Shown in pieces: positions 1 to 6,858 of a stretch of 13,470 bases of DNA. The notes under the pieces are model-generated. The model worked only from the letters and a program-made list of their open reading frames with translations. It had not been told where the DNA came from and did not search any database. The translations under genes and the position numbers were made by a program. The stretch's first letter is position 1. Each line of letters starts with the position of its first letter. Source of the DNA: Betaproteobacteria bacterium (lineage in GTDB: Bacteria > Pseudomonadota > Gammaproteobacteria > Burkholderiales > SG8-39); contig JAAOZY010000313.1 of the NCBI GenBank assembly GCA_012274205.1, positions 1 through 13,470 on the forward strand, in the 5' to 3' direction.

Positions 1-639
1 GAGCGTCACATTGGCGAAGCGCAGGCGCGCCGCGTTGTGCGCATCGACCATCAGCGTGCGCTCGACGCTAACGCCGGCGGCGTGCGCATCCACCAGCAGC
101 AGCGTCAGGCCCAGGTCTGAAGTGCGCGCCGCGACGATGATGCGCTCGGCGACGTGGCCGTCGAGCACAAAGGTCTTGCTGCCGGAAAGGCGCCAGCCGC
201 TGCCCGCGCGCTCCGCCCTGGCTGCGATCGCGTCGGGCCGGTGCTTGCTGGTTTCATCGACCGCAAGCGCGATCACGATCTCGGCTGCGGCGATTTTCGG
301 CAGCAGCTCGGCCTGCTGCGCAGGCGAGCCGGCGCGAGCGAGCGTGCGCGCGGCGAGCACGGCAGTGGACAGGAAGGGCGTGGGCGTGAGCGTGCGTCCA
401 AGGGCTTCGCCCACGATGCCGGCTTCGACCGCGCCCAGTCCGAGTCCGCCGTGCGCCTCGGGCACCAGGATGGCGCTATAGCCCTGCTCGGCAAATTGGC
501 GCCACAGCGCGCGATCGAAGCCGAGCGCGTCGCGGCTGTCGCGCAGCTTGCGCAAATGCGCCACCGGCGCGCGTTCGGACAGGAAGGCGTTGACGCTGTC
601 GCGCAGCATGCCTTGTTCTTGGTTCAATACGAGTGCCAT
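1..639 (-). CDS. Acyl-CoA dehydrogenase family protein, degenerate subunit (partial, 3' end outside window)
   Basis: The reading frame opens at an ATG (complement of 637-639) preceded by GGAAAGG about 8 nt upstream and stays open for 213 codons to the window edge. It begins MALVLNQEQGMLRDSVNAFL, typical of the acyl-CoA dehydrogenase N-terminal helical domain, and has the LVPEAHGGLGLG segment near residues 58-69. A middle beta-domain follows, with GWRLSGSKTFVLDGHVAE. Where a catalytic subunit carries T-E-P-x-x-G-S-D, this protein reads AVDETSKH, so the FAD/substrate signature is degenerate. Such proteins are known as one half of two-subunit acyl-CoA dehydrogenases (FadE28/FadE29 type). It lies 97 nt downstream of a canonical acyl-CoA dehydrogenase on the same strand, which fits a heteromeric pair. 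The substrate cannot be read from sequence, and the C-terminal domain is missing, so catalytic residues there cannot be judged. Confidence 0.88.
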   Translation of the reverse strand, partial: MALVLNQEQGMLRDSVNAFLSERAPVAHLRKLRDSRDALGFDRALWRQFAEQGYSAILVPEAHGGLGLGAVEAGIVGEALGRTLTPTPFLSTAVLAARTLARAGSPAQQAELLPKIAAAEIVIALAVDETSKHRPDAIAARAERAGSGWRLSGSKTFVLDGHVAERIIVAARTSDLGLTLLLVDAHAAGVSVERTLMVDAHNAARLRFANVTL

Positions 640-700
640 GTGCGTTGCCTTTCCGAATTACGCTACGAGGGGATGTCCCCCCCGTGCTTCCCTAAGTTTG

Positions 701-728
701 GCCGCAACAACCAGGGTCCTGTTGCGGC
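701..728. repeat. Perfect 9-bp inverted repeat between the two dehydrogenase genes
   Basis: GCCGCAACA (701-709) and TGTTGCGGC (720-728) are perfect inverted copies with a 10-nt loop. The hairpin begins 8 nt beyond the stop codon of the upstream minus-strand dehydrogenase. No T-run follows on either strand, so it is not a classical intrinsic terminator. It could attenuate or process the transcript between the two subunits, or stabilise the 3' end of the first message. Confidence 0.5.
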
Positions 729-736
729 TTCGATGG

Positions 737-1918
737 TTAAACGCCCGGCAGGCCGAGAATGCGCTTGGCCACCACGTTGAGCTGGATTTCGCTGGTGCCG
801 CCTTCGATCGAATTGCCCTTGCTGCGCAGCCAGGTGCGCGCCAGCGTGCCTTCGTGCGAGCGCTCGCCCTCCCACTCCAGGCCGTCGGCGCCGGCGGCCG
901 AGGCCATCAGCTCCCAGCGCCGCTTGTTCAGCTCCGCGCCGTAATACTTGAGCGCCGAGGACATGGCCGGATTGCCCGCGCCCAGGCGCGCGCGGTCGCC
1001 GCTGGCCTGCATCAGCAGGCGAAACGCCGCCTCGTCGATTTCGAAGCGCGCGATCTGCGCGCGCAGCGCGGTCTCGCGCAGGCGGCCGTGCTCATCCAGG
1101 CCGACGGCGTCGGCGGCAAATTCTCCCAGCGGCTTGACGTTGGAACGCTCGCCTATGCCGCCGATCATTTCGCGCTCGTGCGTGAGCAGGTATTTGGCGA
1201 TGGTCCAGCCGGCGTTGAGTTCGCCCACCACATTGGCGCGCGGCACCTTGACGTTGTCGAAGAAGGTTTCGCAGAACGGCGACTTGCCCGAGATCAGCAG
1301 AATCGGGCGCGTCGACACGCCCGGGCTTTCCATGTCGAACAGCACGAAGCTGATGCCGGTGTGCTTCTTCGCGGTGCTGGTGCGCACCAGGCAGAAGATC
1401 CAGTCGGCCGCGTCGGCATAGGAGGTCCAGATCTTCTGGCCGTTGATGATCAGCTGGTCCCCCTGCAGCTCGGCTTTGGTTGCGAGCGCGGCGAGATCGG
1501 ATCCGGCATTGGGCTCGGAGTAGCCCTGACACCAGCGGATTTCGCCGCGCGCGATCCTGGGCAGGTGCTCGAGCTTCTGCTCCTCGGTGCCGTGCGCGAG
1601 CAGCGCCGGGCCGAGCATCCAGATGCCGAAGCTCACCAGCGGCGGGCGGCAGCCGCGCGCGCGCATTTCGGCGGCGAGCACCGCCGCTTCTTCCCCGGAC
1701 AGGCCGCCGCCGCCGTAGGCCTTGGGCCAGGTCGGCACGGTCCAGCCGCGCGCGCCCATGATCTGCATCCAGCTGCGCTGCGCCTCCGACTGGAACTTGA
1801 AATGGCGCCCGCCCCAGCAGGCGTCGTTTTCGCTCACGACCGGCCGGCGCATCTGCGCCGGGCAATTGGCCTCCAGCCAGGCGCGCGTGTCGCGGCGGAA
1901 GGATTCGAGGTCGGGCAT
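737..1918 (-). CDS. Acyl-CoA dehydrogenase (canonical, likely catalytic subunit of a pair)
   Basis: This 393-residue flavoprotein should oxidise an acyl-CoA to the trans-2-enoyl-CoA and pass electrons to ETF, in the cytoplasm. N-terminal helices cover roughly residues 1-125. The FAD/substrate signature CQGYSEPNAGSD lies at 130-141, followed by the beta-domain with INGQKIWTSYAD (158-169). The C-terminal helical domain ends with IEGGTSEIQLNVVAKRILGL (371-390). Glu372 sits at the MCAD-type catalytic position, and THERE (247-251) supplies acidic residues near the isovaleryl/long-chain-type position, so the base is not certain. The start was set at 1918 because AAGGAG lies 7 nt upstream. A longer frame to 1951 would add 11 residues without such a site. 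The degenerate partner follows on the same strand after 97 nt, suggesting an alpha2beta2 enzyme. The chain-length or ring substrate is unknown; steroid or branched-acid side-chain oxidation is possible but unproven. Confidence 0.93.
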   Translation of the reverse strand: MPDLESFRRDTRAWLEANCPAQMRRPVVSENDACWGGRHFKFQSEAQRSWMQIMGARGWTVPTWPKAYGGGGLSGEEAAVLAAEMRARGCRPPLVSFGIWMLGPALLAHGTEEQKLEHLPRIARGEIRWCQGYSEPNAGSDLAALATKAELQGDQLIINGQKIWTSYADAADWIFCLVRTSTAKKHTGISFVLFDMESPGVSTRPILLISGKSPFCETFFDNVKVPRANVVGELNAGWTIAKYLLTHEREMIGGIGERSNVKPLGEFAADAVGLDEHGRLRETALRAQIARFEIDEAAFRLLMQASGDRARLGAGNPAMSSALKYYGAELNKRRWELMASAAGADGLEWEGERSHEGTLARTWLRSKGNSIEGGTSEIQLNVVAKRILGLPGV

Positions 1919-2004
1919 GGGCTTGCTCCTTGCGATGCAGCGTCCGAACAATTGCGCTGCTTGAAACAGCGCATTCTAGGCCGATTCATTTTCAAGAGTA
2001 AGAT

Positions 2005-2019
2005 TTGCGGCATCCGCAA
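2005..2019. promoter_or_regulatory. Palindrome TTGCGG-CAT-CCGCAA in a divergent promoter region
   Basis: A perfect 6-bp inverted repeat with a 3-nt centre lies between the divergent dehydrogenase gene (start 1918) and the GIY-YIG-like gene (start 2047). A further CCGCAA half-site occurs at 2033-2038, just before the GIY-YIG-like start codon. The arrangement looks like an operator, but no regulator gene adjoins it. Function is inferred only from symmetry and position. Confidence 0.35.
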
Positions 2020-2046
2020 TGACCGCGAGTTTCCGCAAAGACGACC

Positions 2047-2379
2047 ATGCCCCGCGCTTCCACGGACCATCACCATGTCTATGTGGTCGAACTTTCCCGC
2101 GACGTGCTGCTGGAGCCGCGCTTCAGGAAGGCCAACCCGGACTACGATCCGGCCAGGCCCTGCGTCTACGTAGGCATGACCGGACTTTCGCCGGACGAGC
2201 GCTTCGACAAGCACAAGGCCGGCATCAAATCGAACAAGTATGTGCGCCTCTACGGCCTGCGGCTGCTGCCGGAACTGTACGAGGTGTACAACCCCATGCC
2301 CTACGAGGGCGCGCGCGAGATGGAAGTCGAGCTGGCTATCGGGCTGAAGGAGGAGGGCTACGGCGTGTGGCAGGGGTGA
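2047..2379 (+). CDS. Small GIY-YIG-like domain protein
   Basis: This is a 110-residue single-domain protein. VYVV (11-14) and CVYVGMTG (39-46) resemble the paired GIY and YIG strands of GIY-YIG nucleases. ERFDKHKAG (51-59) resembles the first helix, with Arg52 at the place of the catalytic Arg. A helix rich in Glu (REMEVELAIGL, 90-100) could supply the metal-binding Glu. The insert between the two motif strands is longer than in minimal domains. I infer a GIY-YIG-like fold from this pattern; nuclease activity is not established, and family members may be mis-annotated elsewhere. The SD is weak (AAAGACGACC before ATG). The gene stands alone on its strand, divergent from the dehydrogenase pair and convergent with the exported-protein gene. 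There is no signal peptide or membrane segment, so it should be cytoplasmic. Confidence 0.8.
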   Translation: MPRASTDHHHVYVVELSRDVLLEPRFRKANPDYDPARPCVYVGMTGLSPDERFDKHKAGIKSNKYVRLYGLRLLPELYEVYNPMPYEGAREMEVELAIGLKEEGYGVWQG

Positions 2380-2434
2380 AGGCAGATCGGGACGTGCGCT
2401 GCGCGCAATCTCGCCTCGCGCAGGCGCGCGTGTT

Positions 2435-3166
2435 CTAGCGGCTCAGGCTGGCCAGGCTGGCGCCGACTTCCTTTTCCCAGATGGTGATACCCGGGAGTCC
2501 CGATTCGAGCTTCTGCATTTCATCGGCAACGGCGGAATTGAGCTTGCGGTCGCCGTCGATGCGGCAGCGCTGCAATTTGGCCAGATAGATCGTCCGGTCC
2601 TTCTCGAAGCCGCGCTTCGCATCCGCCGGCGTGCTGTAGCGGTTCTTGTCGTCGATGACATTCCGGACGGTCGCGATTTTTTCGCTGAGCCGCTGGCGCA
2701 AAATGCTGGTGGCCTGCTCGTCGAGCGCGTCGTAGGCGGGCGTCGCGCGATAGCTCCCGGGGTTGCCGACGGAAGAACTCATGCGCTGGTAGCTGATCCC
2801 GGGCTGGATGTTGGATGTGCTGCCGGGCCTCTTGTCGCGAAAGTTGAGCAGGATGTCGCCGACGTTCGACAGCTGCGTCCGCAGGAAGAACTCCTGCGCT
2901 TCGCCGTTCACCGCGTCCGGCGCGCCCAGCGGCAGGAAGAATGCGTTCTGGTCGGTGTAGACATACAGCCCGCGATCGCCCGCGCGTTCGCCGGCGAGGA
3001 CCACGAAGCGCGTGTCGATCGCCACGCCCAGGCCGCGCGCGCAATCCATGTAGTCCGACATTGCGGGCGCATCGGCCCGCGCCCACGCGGGGCAGGAGGC
3101 GATGAGGAGTAGTGGCAGGCCCAGCCATGCCGCCGCAATATGTTTCAACCTGTCGGTGCCAATCAT
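2435..3166 (-). CDS. Exported hypothetical protein or lipoprotein
   Basis: This 243-residue protein is not recognised as a named family. Residues 1-33 form a signal peptide: basic start (DRLKH), hydrophobic stretch AAAWLGLPLLLIAS, then AWARADA as a signal-peptidase-I site. IASC at 22-25 is also a plausible lipobox, so Cys25 could be lipidated; sequence alone cannot decide. The mature part has a predicted mixed alpha/beta half with DTRFVVLAGERAGDRGLYVYT and a helical, charged C-terminal half (about 145-240) likely to form long helices. C42 and C201 could form a disulfide in the periplasm. The start is the only Met that keeps the signal peptide. It is convergent with the GIY-YIG-like gene and divergent from the acyl-CoA synthetase gene, across an AT-rich promoter region. 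Confidence 0.8.
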   Translation of the reverse strand: MIGTDRLKHIAAAWLGLPLLLIASCPAWARADAPAMSDYMDCARGLGVAIDTRFVVLAGERAGDRGLYVYTDQNAFFLPLGAPDAVNGEAQEFFLRTQLSNVGDILLNFRDKRPGSTSNIQPGISYQRMSSSVGNPGSYRATPAYDALDEQATSILRQRLSEKIATVRNVIDDKNRYSTPADAKRGFEKDRTIYLAKLQRCRIDGDRKLNSAVADEMQKLESGLPGITIWEKEVGASLASLSR

Positions 3167-3207
3167 ATCCAGCCGTATCCAGACGCCATGTTTAGGGCGG
3201 GATAGAA

Positions 3208-3236
3208 ACCATACACATAACAGCGATAAAAATCAA
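3208..3236 (-). promoter_or_regulatory. Sigma70-type promoter candidate for the exported-protein gene
   Basis: On the minus strand TTGATT (complement of 3231-3236) and TATGGT (complement of 3208-3213) are separated by exactly 17 nt. Transcription would begin near 3201, about 35 nt before the ATG at 3166. The stretch is markedly AT-rich against a GC-rich background, which supports a promoter. Confidence 0.45.
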
Positions 3237-3277
3237 GGAATTATTGATATAAGCTAAGGTATTACTTCATTATCGCT
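3222..3277. repeat. 8-bp inverted repeat around an AT-rich divergent promoter region
   Basis: AGCGATAA (3222-3229) and TTATCGCT (3270-3277) are perfect inverted copies 40 nt apart. The left arm falls between the -35 and -10 elements proposed for the minus-strand exported-protein gene. The right arm overlaps a plus-strand -10-like CATTAT (3268-3273), which is preceded by TTGATA (3244-3249). A regulator binding both arms could control both directions; this is inference from position. Confidence 0.4.
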
Positions 3278-3341
3278 TTCAGGCGGCAGCCGGAGCTGGT
3301 CCGCCGCGGCGGGACGCAGCGCTTCGGCGCCTGCCATCCCT

Positions 3342-3347
3342 TACAAT
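3342..3347 (+). promoter_or_regulatory. -10-like TACAAT upstream of the acyl-CoA synthetase
   Basis: TACAAT matches five of six consensus bases and lies 32 nt before the ATG at 3380. No good -35 is seen 16-18 nt upstream, so it would need an activator. A second option is TTGATA (3244-3249) with CATTAT (3268-3273), which would give a leader of about 100 nt. Confidence 0.3.
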
Positions 3348-3379
3348 GCCGGGCCGGTACGACACGAAAGGGCTAGCCG

Positions 3380-4915
3380 ATGCTTCACCCCTCGCAGCAC
3401 GCCCGAACTACGCCGGACAAGGTCGCCTACCGCATGGCGGCGACGGGCGCGACGCTGACTTATCGCGAACTCGAGGCGGCGTCGAACCGCGGCGCGCAGC
3501 TGCTGCGCTCGCTCGGCCTCGAGGCGGGCGATCACATGGCCTTGCTGTTCGAAAACTCGCTGCGCTTTTTCGAAATCTGCTGGGCGGCGCAGAGGAGCGG
3601 CATCTACTACACCGCCATCAGCACCTGGCTCGTCGCCGACGAGATCGCCTACATCGCCGGAGACTGCGGTGCGAAAGTGCTGGTCGTGTCCGATGCGCTC
3701 AAAGCGCTGGCAGAGAAGTTCGCGCCCCTGCTGCCGGCGGACATTGCGCGCTACATGAGCGGCGTGCCGGCGCCCGGCTGGAAATCGTGGGATGCCGCGC
3801 TCGCGGCGCAGCCGGCGACGCCGATCGCCGACGAGATCGTCGGCTACGATATGCTCTATTCCTCCGGCACCACCGGCCGGCCCAAGGGCGTCAAGCCGCA
3901 ATTCAGGAACGAGCCGCTCGGGACGGTGTCGCCGCTGCTGCAGCTGCTGGTGCAGAAGATGTGCGGCGTCGACGCGGCGAGCGTGTATCTGTCGCCGGCG
4001 CCGCTGTATCACGCTGCGCCGCTGCGCTTCAACATGATGGTCGGCGCGCTCGGCGGCAGCTCGGTCATCATGCAGCGTTTCGACCCGGAGGCGTATCTGC
4101 GCCTGGTCGAACAGTACCGCTGTACCCAGACGCAGCTGGTGCCGACCATGTTCGTGCGCATGCTGAAGCTGCCGGATGCGGTGCGCGCCAGATACGACGT
4201 CTCTTCGCTCAGGGCTGCGGTGCATGCGGCCGCGCCCTGCCCGGTCGAGGTAAAGCAGAAAATGATCGATTGGTGGGGGCCGATTTTCATCGAGTATTAC
4301 GCCGGCACCGAAGGCAACGGCGCCACCATCGCGAATACCGCGGACTGGCTCGCGCACCGCGGCACGGTCGGCCGCCCGCTCGCCGGCCAGATCCACATCG
4401 TCGGCGCCGACGACAATGAATGTCCCACAGGGAAGATCGGGCAGGTGTATTTTTCCGGAGGGCCGGAGTTCGCCTATCACAATGACCCGGCCAGGACCAA
4501 AGGCGCGTACAACGCGCGGGGCTGGTCCAGCCTCGGCGACCTTGGCTACCTCGACGCGGACGGCTATCTCTATCTCACCGATCGCAGGGCCTACATGATC
4601 ATCTCGGGCGGCGTGAACATCTACCCGCAGGAGGCCGAGAGCGTGCTCGTCAATCACCCCGCGGTCGCCGACGTCGCCGTGTTCGGCGTGCCCAACGAGG
4701 AGATGGGCGAGGAGGTGAAGGCGGTGGTGCAGCTGCTGCCGGGCTTTGCGCCGGGCGCGGATCTGGCGGACGAACTGATCGCCTACTGCAAGGCGCGCCT
4801 GTCGCCAATCAAGTGCCCGCGCAGCGTCGACTTCAGGGCCGAGCTGCCGCGCACGCCGACGGGCAAGCTGCTCAAGCGCCTCCTGCGCGACGAGTACTGG
4901 ATTACGAACAGCTGA
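3380..4915 (+). CDS. AMP-forming acyl-CoA synthetase (ANL superfamily)
   Basis: This 511-residue enzyme should activate a carboxylic acid to its CoA thioester via an acyl-adenylate. The phosphate-binding loop YSSGTTGRPKG is at 160-170. The A5-type motif YYAGTEG is at 306-312 and LGDLGYLDADGYLYLTDR at 385-402, with hinge Asp401-Arg402. GVNIYPQEAE lies at 411-420, and the C-terminal domain carries PTGKLLKR with catalytic Lys496. Length is normal for medium- or branched-chain FadD-like ligases without extra domains. GAAAGGG lies 7-13 nt before the ATG. It is a single-gene unit, convergent with the CBS-domain gene only 15 nt away. The nearby dehydrogenase pair suggests fatty or aromatic acid degradation, but the acid used cannot be told from motifs. 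Confidence 0.94.
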   Translation: MLHPSQHARTTPDKVAYRMAATGATLTYRELEAASNRGAQLLRSLGLEAGDHMALLFENSLRFFEICWAAQRSGIYYTAISTWLVADEIAYIAGDCGAKVLVVSDALKALAEKFAPLLPADIARYMSGVPAPGWKSWDAALAAQPATPIADEIVGYDMLYSSGTTGRPKGVKPQFRNEPLGTVSPLLQLLVQKMCGVDAASVYLSPAPLYHAAPLRFNMMVGALGGSSVIMQRFDPEAYLRLVEQYRCTQTQLVPTMFVRMLKLPDAVRARYDVSSLRAAVHAAAPCPVEVKQKMIDWWGPIFIEYYAGTEGNGATIANTADWLAHRGTVGRPLAGQIHIVGADDNECPTGKIGQVYFSGGPEFAYHNDPARTKGAYNARGWSSLGDLGYLDADGYLYLTDRRAYMIISGGVNIYPQEAESVLVNHPAVADVAVFGVPNEEMGEEVKAVVQLLPGFAPGADLADELIAYCKARLSPIKCPRSVDFRAELPRTPTGKLLKRLLRDEYWITNS

Positions 4916-4930
4916 GGCGCCGCAGCCGCG

Positions 4931-5428
4931 CTATTTGCGCTTCGCGGCGGTTTTTGCGACGGGCTTGCGCTTCGGCTTGGCCGCCGGCTTGAGCGGCTTC
5001 TTCGCGGATTTCTTTGCCGCCTTTTTCGCTTTCTTTCGCGGGACCGGATGCGCGTGCAGCATGCCCGCGGCGATCTTGAAGATGTCGGTCTCGGTGATGA
5101 TGCCGACGAGTTCCTTGCGCTTGTTCAGCACCGGCAGGCTGCCGATATGTTTGATCACGAGCAGCCTGGCGGCCTGCTTCAGCTGTGCCTCGGCCGCAAT
5201 GCAGACCGGCGGGCCGCGCATGATGTCGGCCACGGGAACCTCGGCCGAGCCGAAATTCGCCGCAGCGAGCAGCAGGTCGCGCTCGGCGACAATGCCGACC
5301 ACGCGCGTGCCTTCGACTACCGGCAAATGGTGAATGCCGCGGCTGTGCATCAAGTCGAACGCCCGGTGAAATTCGGTCTGCGGCGTGATCGTAAGCACTG
5401 GCCAGTTCATGTACTGGTCAACCCTCAT
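4931..5428 (-). CDS. Tandem CBS-domain protein with histone-H1-like lysine-rich tail
   Basis: The 165-residue protein has two CBS domains, at about residues 8-56 (MHSRGIHHLPVVEGTRVVGI and so on) and 68-122 (IKHIGSLPVLNKRKELVGII). Such pairs bind adenine nucleotides such as AMP or ATP. From residue 131 to the end, 18 of 35 residues are Lys or Arg, set among Ala and Pro as in the C-terminal tails of H1-like bacterial nucleoid proteins. The tail suggests contact with DNA, RNA or other polyanions. The start at 5428 has AAAAGGA 6 nt upstream. A longer frame to 5515 is rejected because it has no SD and would begin next to the -10 box. No enzyme domain is attached, so the protein probably acts as a ligand-sensing partner. 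Confidence 0.9.
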   Translation of the reverse strand: MRVDQYMNWPVLTITPQTEFHRAFDLMHSRGIHHLPVVEGTRVVGIVAERDLLLAAANFGSAEVPVADIMRGPPVCIAAEAQLKQAARLLVIKHIGSLPVLNKRKELVGIITETDIFKIAAGMLHAHPVPRKKAKKAAKKSAKKPLKPAAKPKRKPVAKTAAKRK

Positions 5429-5513
5429 GTGGATCCTTTTGCTGTCAGTTGAATGAAGGGGCGCCGCCCGTGGCGTGCGCCTTTTCGCACCGCATAAGGC
5501 GGGCGCCGGCATC

Positions 5514-5521
5514 ATTTTATA
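5514..5521 (-). promoter_or_regulatory. -10-like TATAAAAT for the CBS-domain gene
   Basis: The minus strand reads TATAAAAT here, in strong contrast to the GC-rich surroundings. No convincing -35 lies 16-18 nt upstream. Transcription would begin near 5508, giving a leader of about 80 nt that includes a GTGCG-CCTTTT-CGCAC hairpin (5475-5490). Confidence 0.35.
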
Positions 5522-5775
5522 CTGGTTCCTTGACGCCGGAGCGGGCGCGCGCCAGGCGAGTGGCCGACGTGCTTAGGCCGATTTTAATGCTTCGCGCGTC
5601 GAAGCAAATACATAGCGCGTTTTATCAAAGTGCTTTCGCAGCAAACTACCAGGTTGAGCCGCGGCGGAAAATTGCTGCGCTGTTTGCGCTAACGCAATAC
5701 CGTCTGGCGCATATGGAGGAAACTTCAAAGCACGAGCGGTGTCGAATAGATTGTTGCGAGTATGCGAGGTGCTAA

Positions 5776-6003
5776 ATGGCGAATTGCATAGGCGTTACCG
5801 GGGAGTCCGGCGATCTGTTTGGCGAGGCGCCGGTGCCGCGACGGGATGCAGCGAACACGCGCAGCTTTGCACCCGAAATCAAAACGGCGCGCGTGCTCTG
5901 CCGTCAGCTGCGGCACAAACAGCCGCGCCCGGAAAAGCAGCGCATCGCGCATTTGATCTGCCTGAATCTGCTGTCGATGCTGCGGCACAGTTCGCCGCGC
6001 TAG
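5776..6003 (+). CDS. Hypothetical 75-residue protein (doubtful)
   Basis: The ORF begins with ATG after GCGAGGTGCTAA, in which GAGGTG is a possible SD 6 nt upstream. Codon third positions are G or C in 57 of 75 codons, not far from the neighbouring genes. The protein starts MANCIGVTGESGDLFGEA and has a basic middle followed by a hydrophobic helix-like HLICLNLLSMLRH near the end. I recognise no family. The opposite strand is also open across this stretch, as often happens in GC-rich DNA, so it may be spurious. Confidence 0.3.
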   Translation: MANCIGVTGESGDLFGEAPVPRRDAANTRSFAPEIKTARVLCRQLRHKQPRPEKQRIAHLICLNLLSMLRHSSPR

Positions 6004-6088
6004 CGGATCCCGGGTTCTGAATTTGCGCCGGCCGCACACGCCGGCAGTCCTGCGAGTCGTCCCCGTTTTGCCTATTGTTCGTGTTCGT

Positions 6089-6118
6089 GCCGGCGCGCGC
6101 AGCCGCGTCGACGCCGGC
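6089..6118 (-). terminator. GC-rich hairpin after the DUF2147 gene
   Basis: GCCGGCG (6089-6095) and CGCCGGC (6112-6118) form a perfect 7-bp stem directly behind the stop codon of the minus-strand DUF2147 gene (ends 6121). No T-run follows on the minus strand, so termination would need another factor or the hairpin serves only to protect the 3' end. Confidence 0.3.
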
Positions 6119-6120
6119 GC

Positions 6121-6570
6121 CTAATTCACCCGGATCCAGGTTTGGGTGCGGCCGAAAAACAGGATCGAGCCGCGCATCTCGAGTTTCTTGCCGCCGTCGA
6201 TGAGCGTCACCTTGGCGTTGTAGGTCTTGCCGTTCTTGGGATCGAGTATCTTGCCGCCGCCCCAGATATTGTCGCCTTCCTTTTTCAGGCCGGTGAGGAT
6301 GGTCATGCCGATCACCGGCTTGCCTTTGCGCGGATCGTCCGCGGCGCAGTCGTCGCATTTCGAATCCTGCTTGGCGGGGTCGACGATTTTCTCGACGGTT
6401 CCGGAAATCACGCCCTCGTTTTCGGTGATGCGCACCACGGACTTGGCTTGGTTGGTCTCGTCGTCGATGGTGTTCCAGCTGCCGACCGGCGACATCGGAT
6501 CGGCAAACGCGGTCATCGAAGCGCCTGCGATCAGGATCGCCGCGCAGATACGGGATGGTAGTGATGGCAT
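6121..6570 (-). CDS. Secreted DUF2147 family protein
   Basis: The 149-residue protein has a signal peptide (residues 1-23, cleavage after AFA) and then the DUF2147 domain. Family features in order are GSWNTIDDETNQAKSVVRI (30-48), ISGTVEKI (55-62), CDDC (72-75), KPVIGMTIL (84-92), GGGKILDPKNGKTY (104-117) and the closing RGSILFFGRTQTWIRV (133-148). The family is periplasmic or extracytoplasmic with unknown function; small lipocalin-like beta barrels have been proposed. The CxxC pair may form a disulfide or bind metal. GGGGGA lies 6 nt before the ATG. It is a single-gene unit, divergent from glgP, with a good -10 box 43 nt upstream. Confidence 0.92.
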   Translation of the reverse strand: MPSLPSRICAAILIAGASMTAFADPMSPVGSWNTIDDETNQAKSVVRITENEGVISGTVEKIVDPAKQDSKCDDCAADDPRKGKPVIGMTILTGLKKEGDNIWGGGKILDPKNGKTYNAKVTLIDGGKKLEMRGSILFFGRTQTWIRVN

Positions 6571-6612
6571 GGTGTTTCCCCCAGATGGCGCGAGGCAATC
6601 GCGGACTGGCGG

Positions 6613-6618
6613 ATTATA
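6613..6618 (-). promoter_or_regulatory. Perfect -10 box TATAAT for the DUF2147 gene
   Basis: The minus strand reads TATAAT here. The best -35 is TTGATG (complement of 6638-6643) with a long 19-nt spacer. Transcription would begin near 6606, giving a leader of about 36 nt. Confidence 0.45.
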
Positions 6619-6796
6619 TGATGAAGCCGGCAGGACGCATCAAAGCGTTCTGCGCCGCCGCGTTTGCGTTTCCTGCGCCGTCCGCTGCATCCTTTTGGGG
6701 CGAGCAGCCCTGTCGCCGCACCGGCACGAAATGCCTGCAGCCCGGTTTTCGCCGCTGAATTGCCATTAGAATTGCGAACGCAAACGCCGTGCCAGC

Positions 6797-6811
6797 GGGC
6801 ATATAACTTGC
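6797..6811 (+). promoter_or_regulatory. Sigma54 promoter candidate for glgP (GGGCAT-N5-TTGC)
   Basis: The element matches 8 of the 10 key bases of TGGCAC-N5-TTGC. GG at -24 and GC at -12 are correctly spaced, and T follows as in the usual W. Predicted transcription begins near 6823, 36 nt before the chosen glgP start. Two direct GAATTGC copies (6757-6763, 6769-6775) and a TTGCG-AA-CGCAA inverted repeat (6772-6783) lie just upstream. The same bases contain TATAAC, so a sigma70 -10 box is an alternative reading. Confidence 0.45.
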
Positions 6812-6858
6812 TCGCGTCCCACGACAGATACCACGCAGCTGCAGAGGAGTGAATGTTG

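Larger units (their letters stand above)
5429..6120. other. Gene-poor stretch of 692 nt
   Basis: It contains the leader and -10 box of the CBS gene and a small hairpin, GCTTCG-CGCGT-CGAAGC, at 5589-5605. A locally AT-richer segment covers about 5580-5720, followed by one doubtful ORF (5776-6003) and GC-rich hairpins at 6026-6044 and 6089-6118. No tRNA, transposase remnant or recognisable protein domain is visible. A 20-codon ORF at 5713-5775 ends immediately before the ATG of the 75-codon ORF but has no SD. Confidence 0.5.

Noticed and set aside
548..2173. 541-codon plus-strand frame across the dehydrogenase pair
   Set aside because: It lies opposite two genes with clear family motifs and SD sites; its translation shows no domain.
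3341..4657. 438-codon minus-strand frame opposite the acyl-CoA synthetase
   Set aside because: The plus-strand frame carries all ANL motifs in order; the antisense product is Arg/His-rich and resembles nothing.
5429..5515. N-terminal extension of the CBS-domain protein to an ATG at 5515
   Set aside because: No SD at the upstream ATG, and the best -10 box lies at 5514-5521, so the transcript would begin downstream of that codon.
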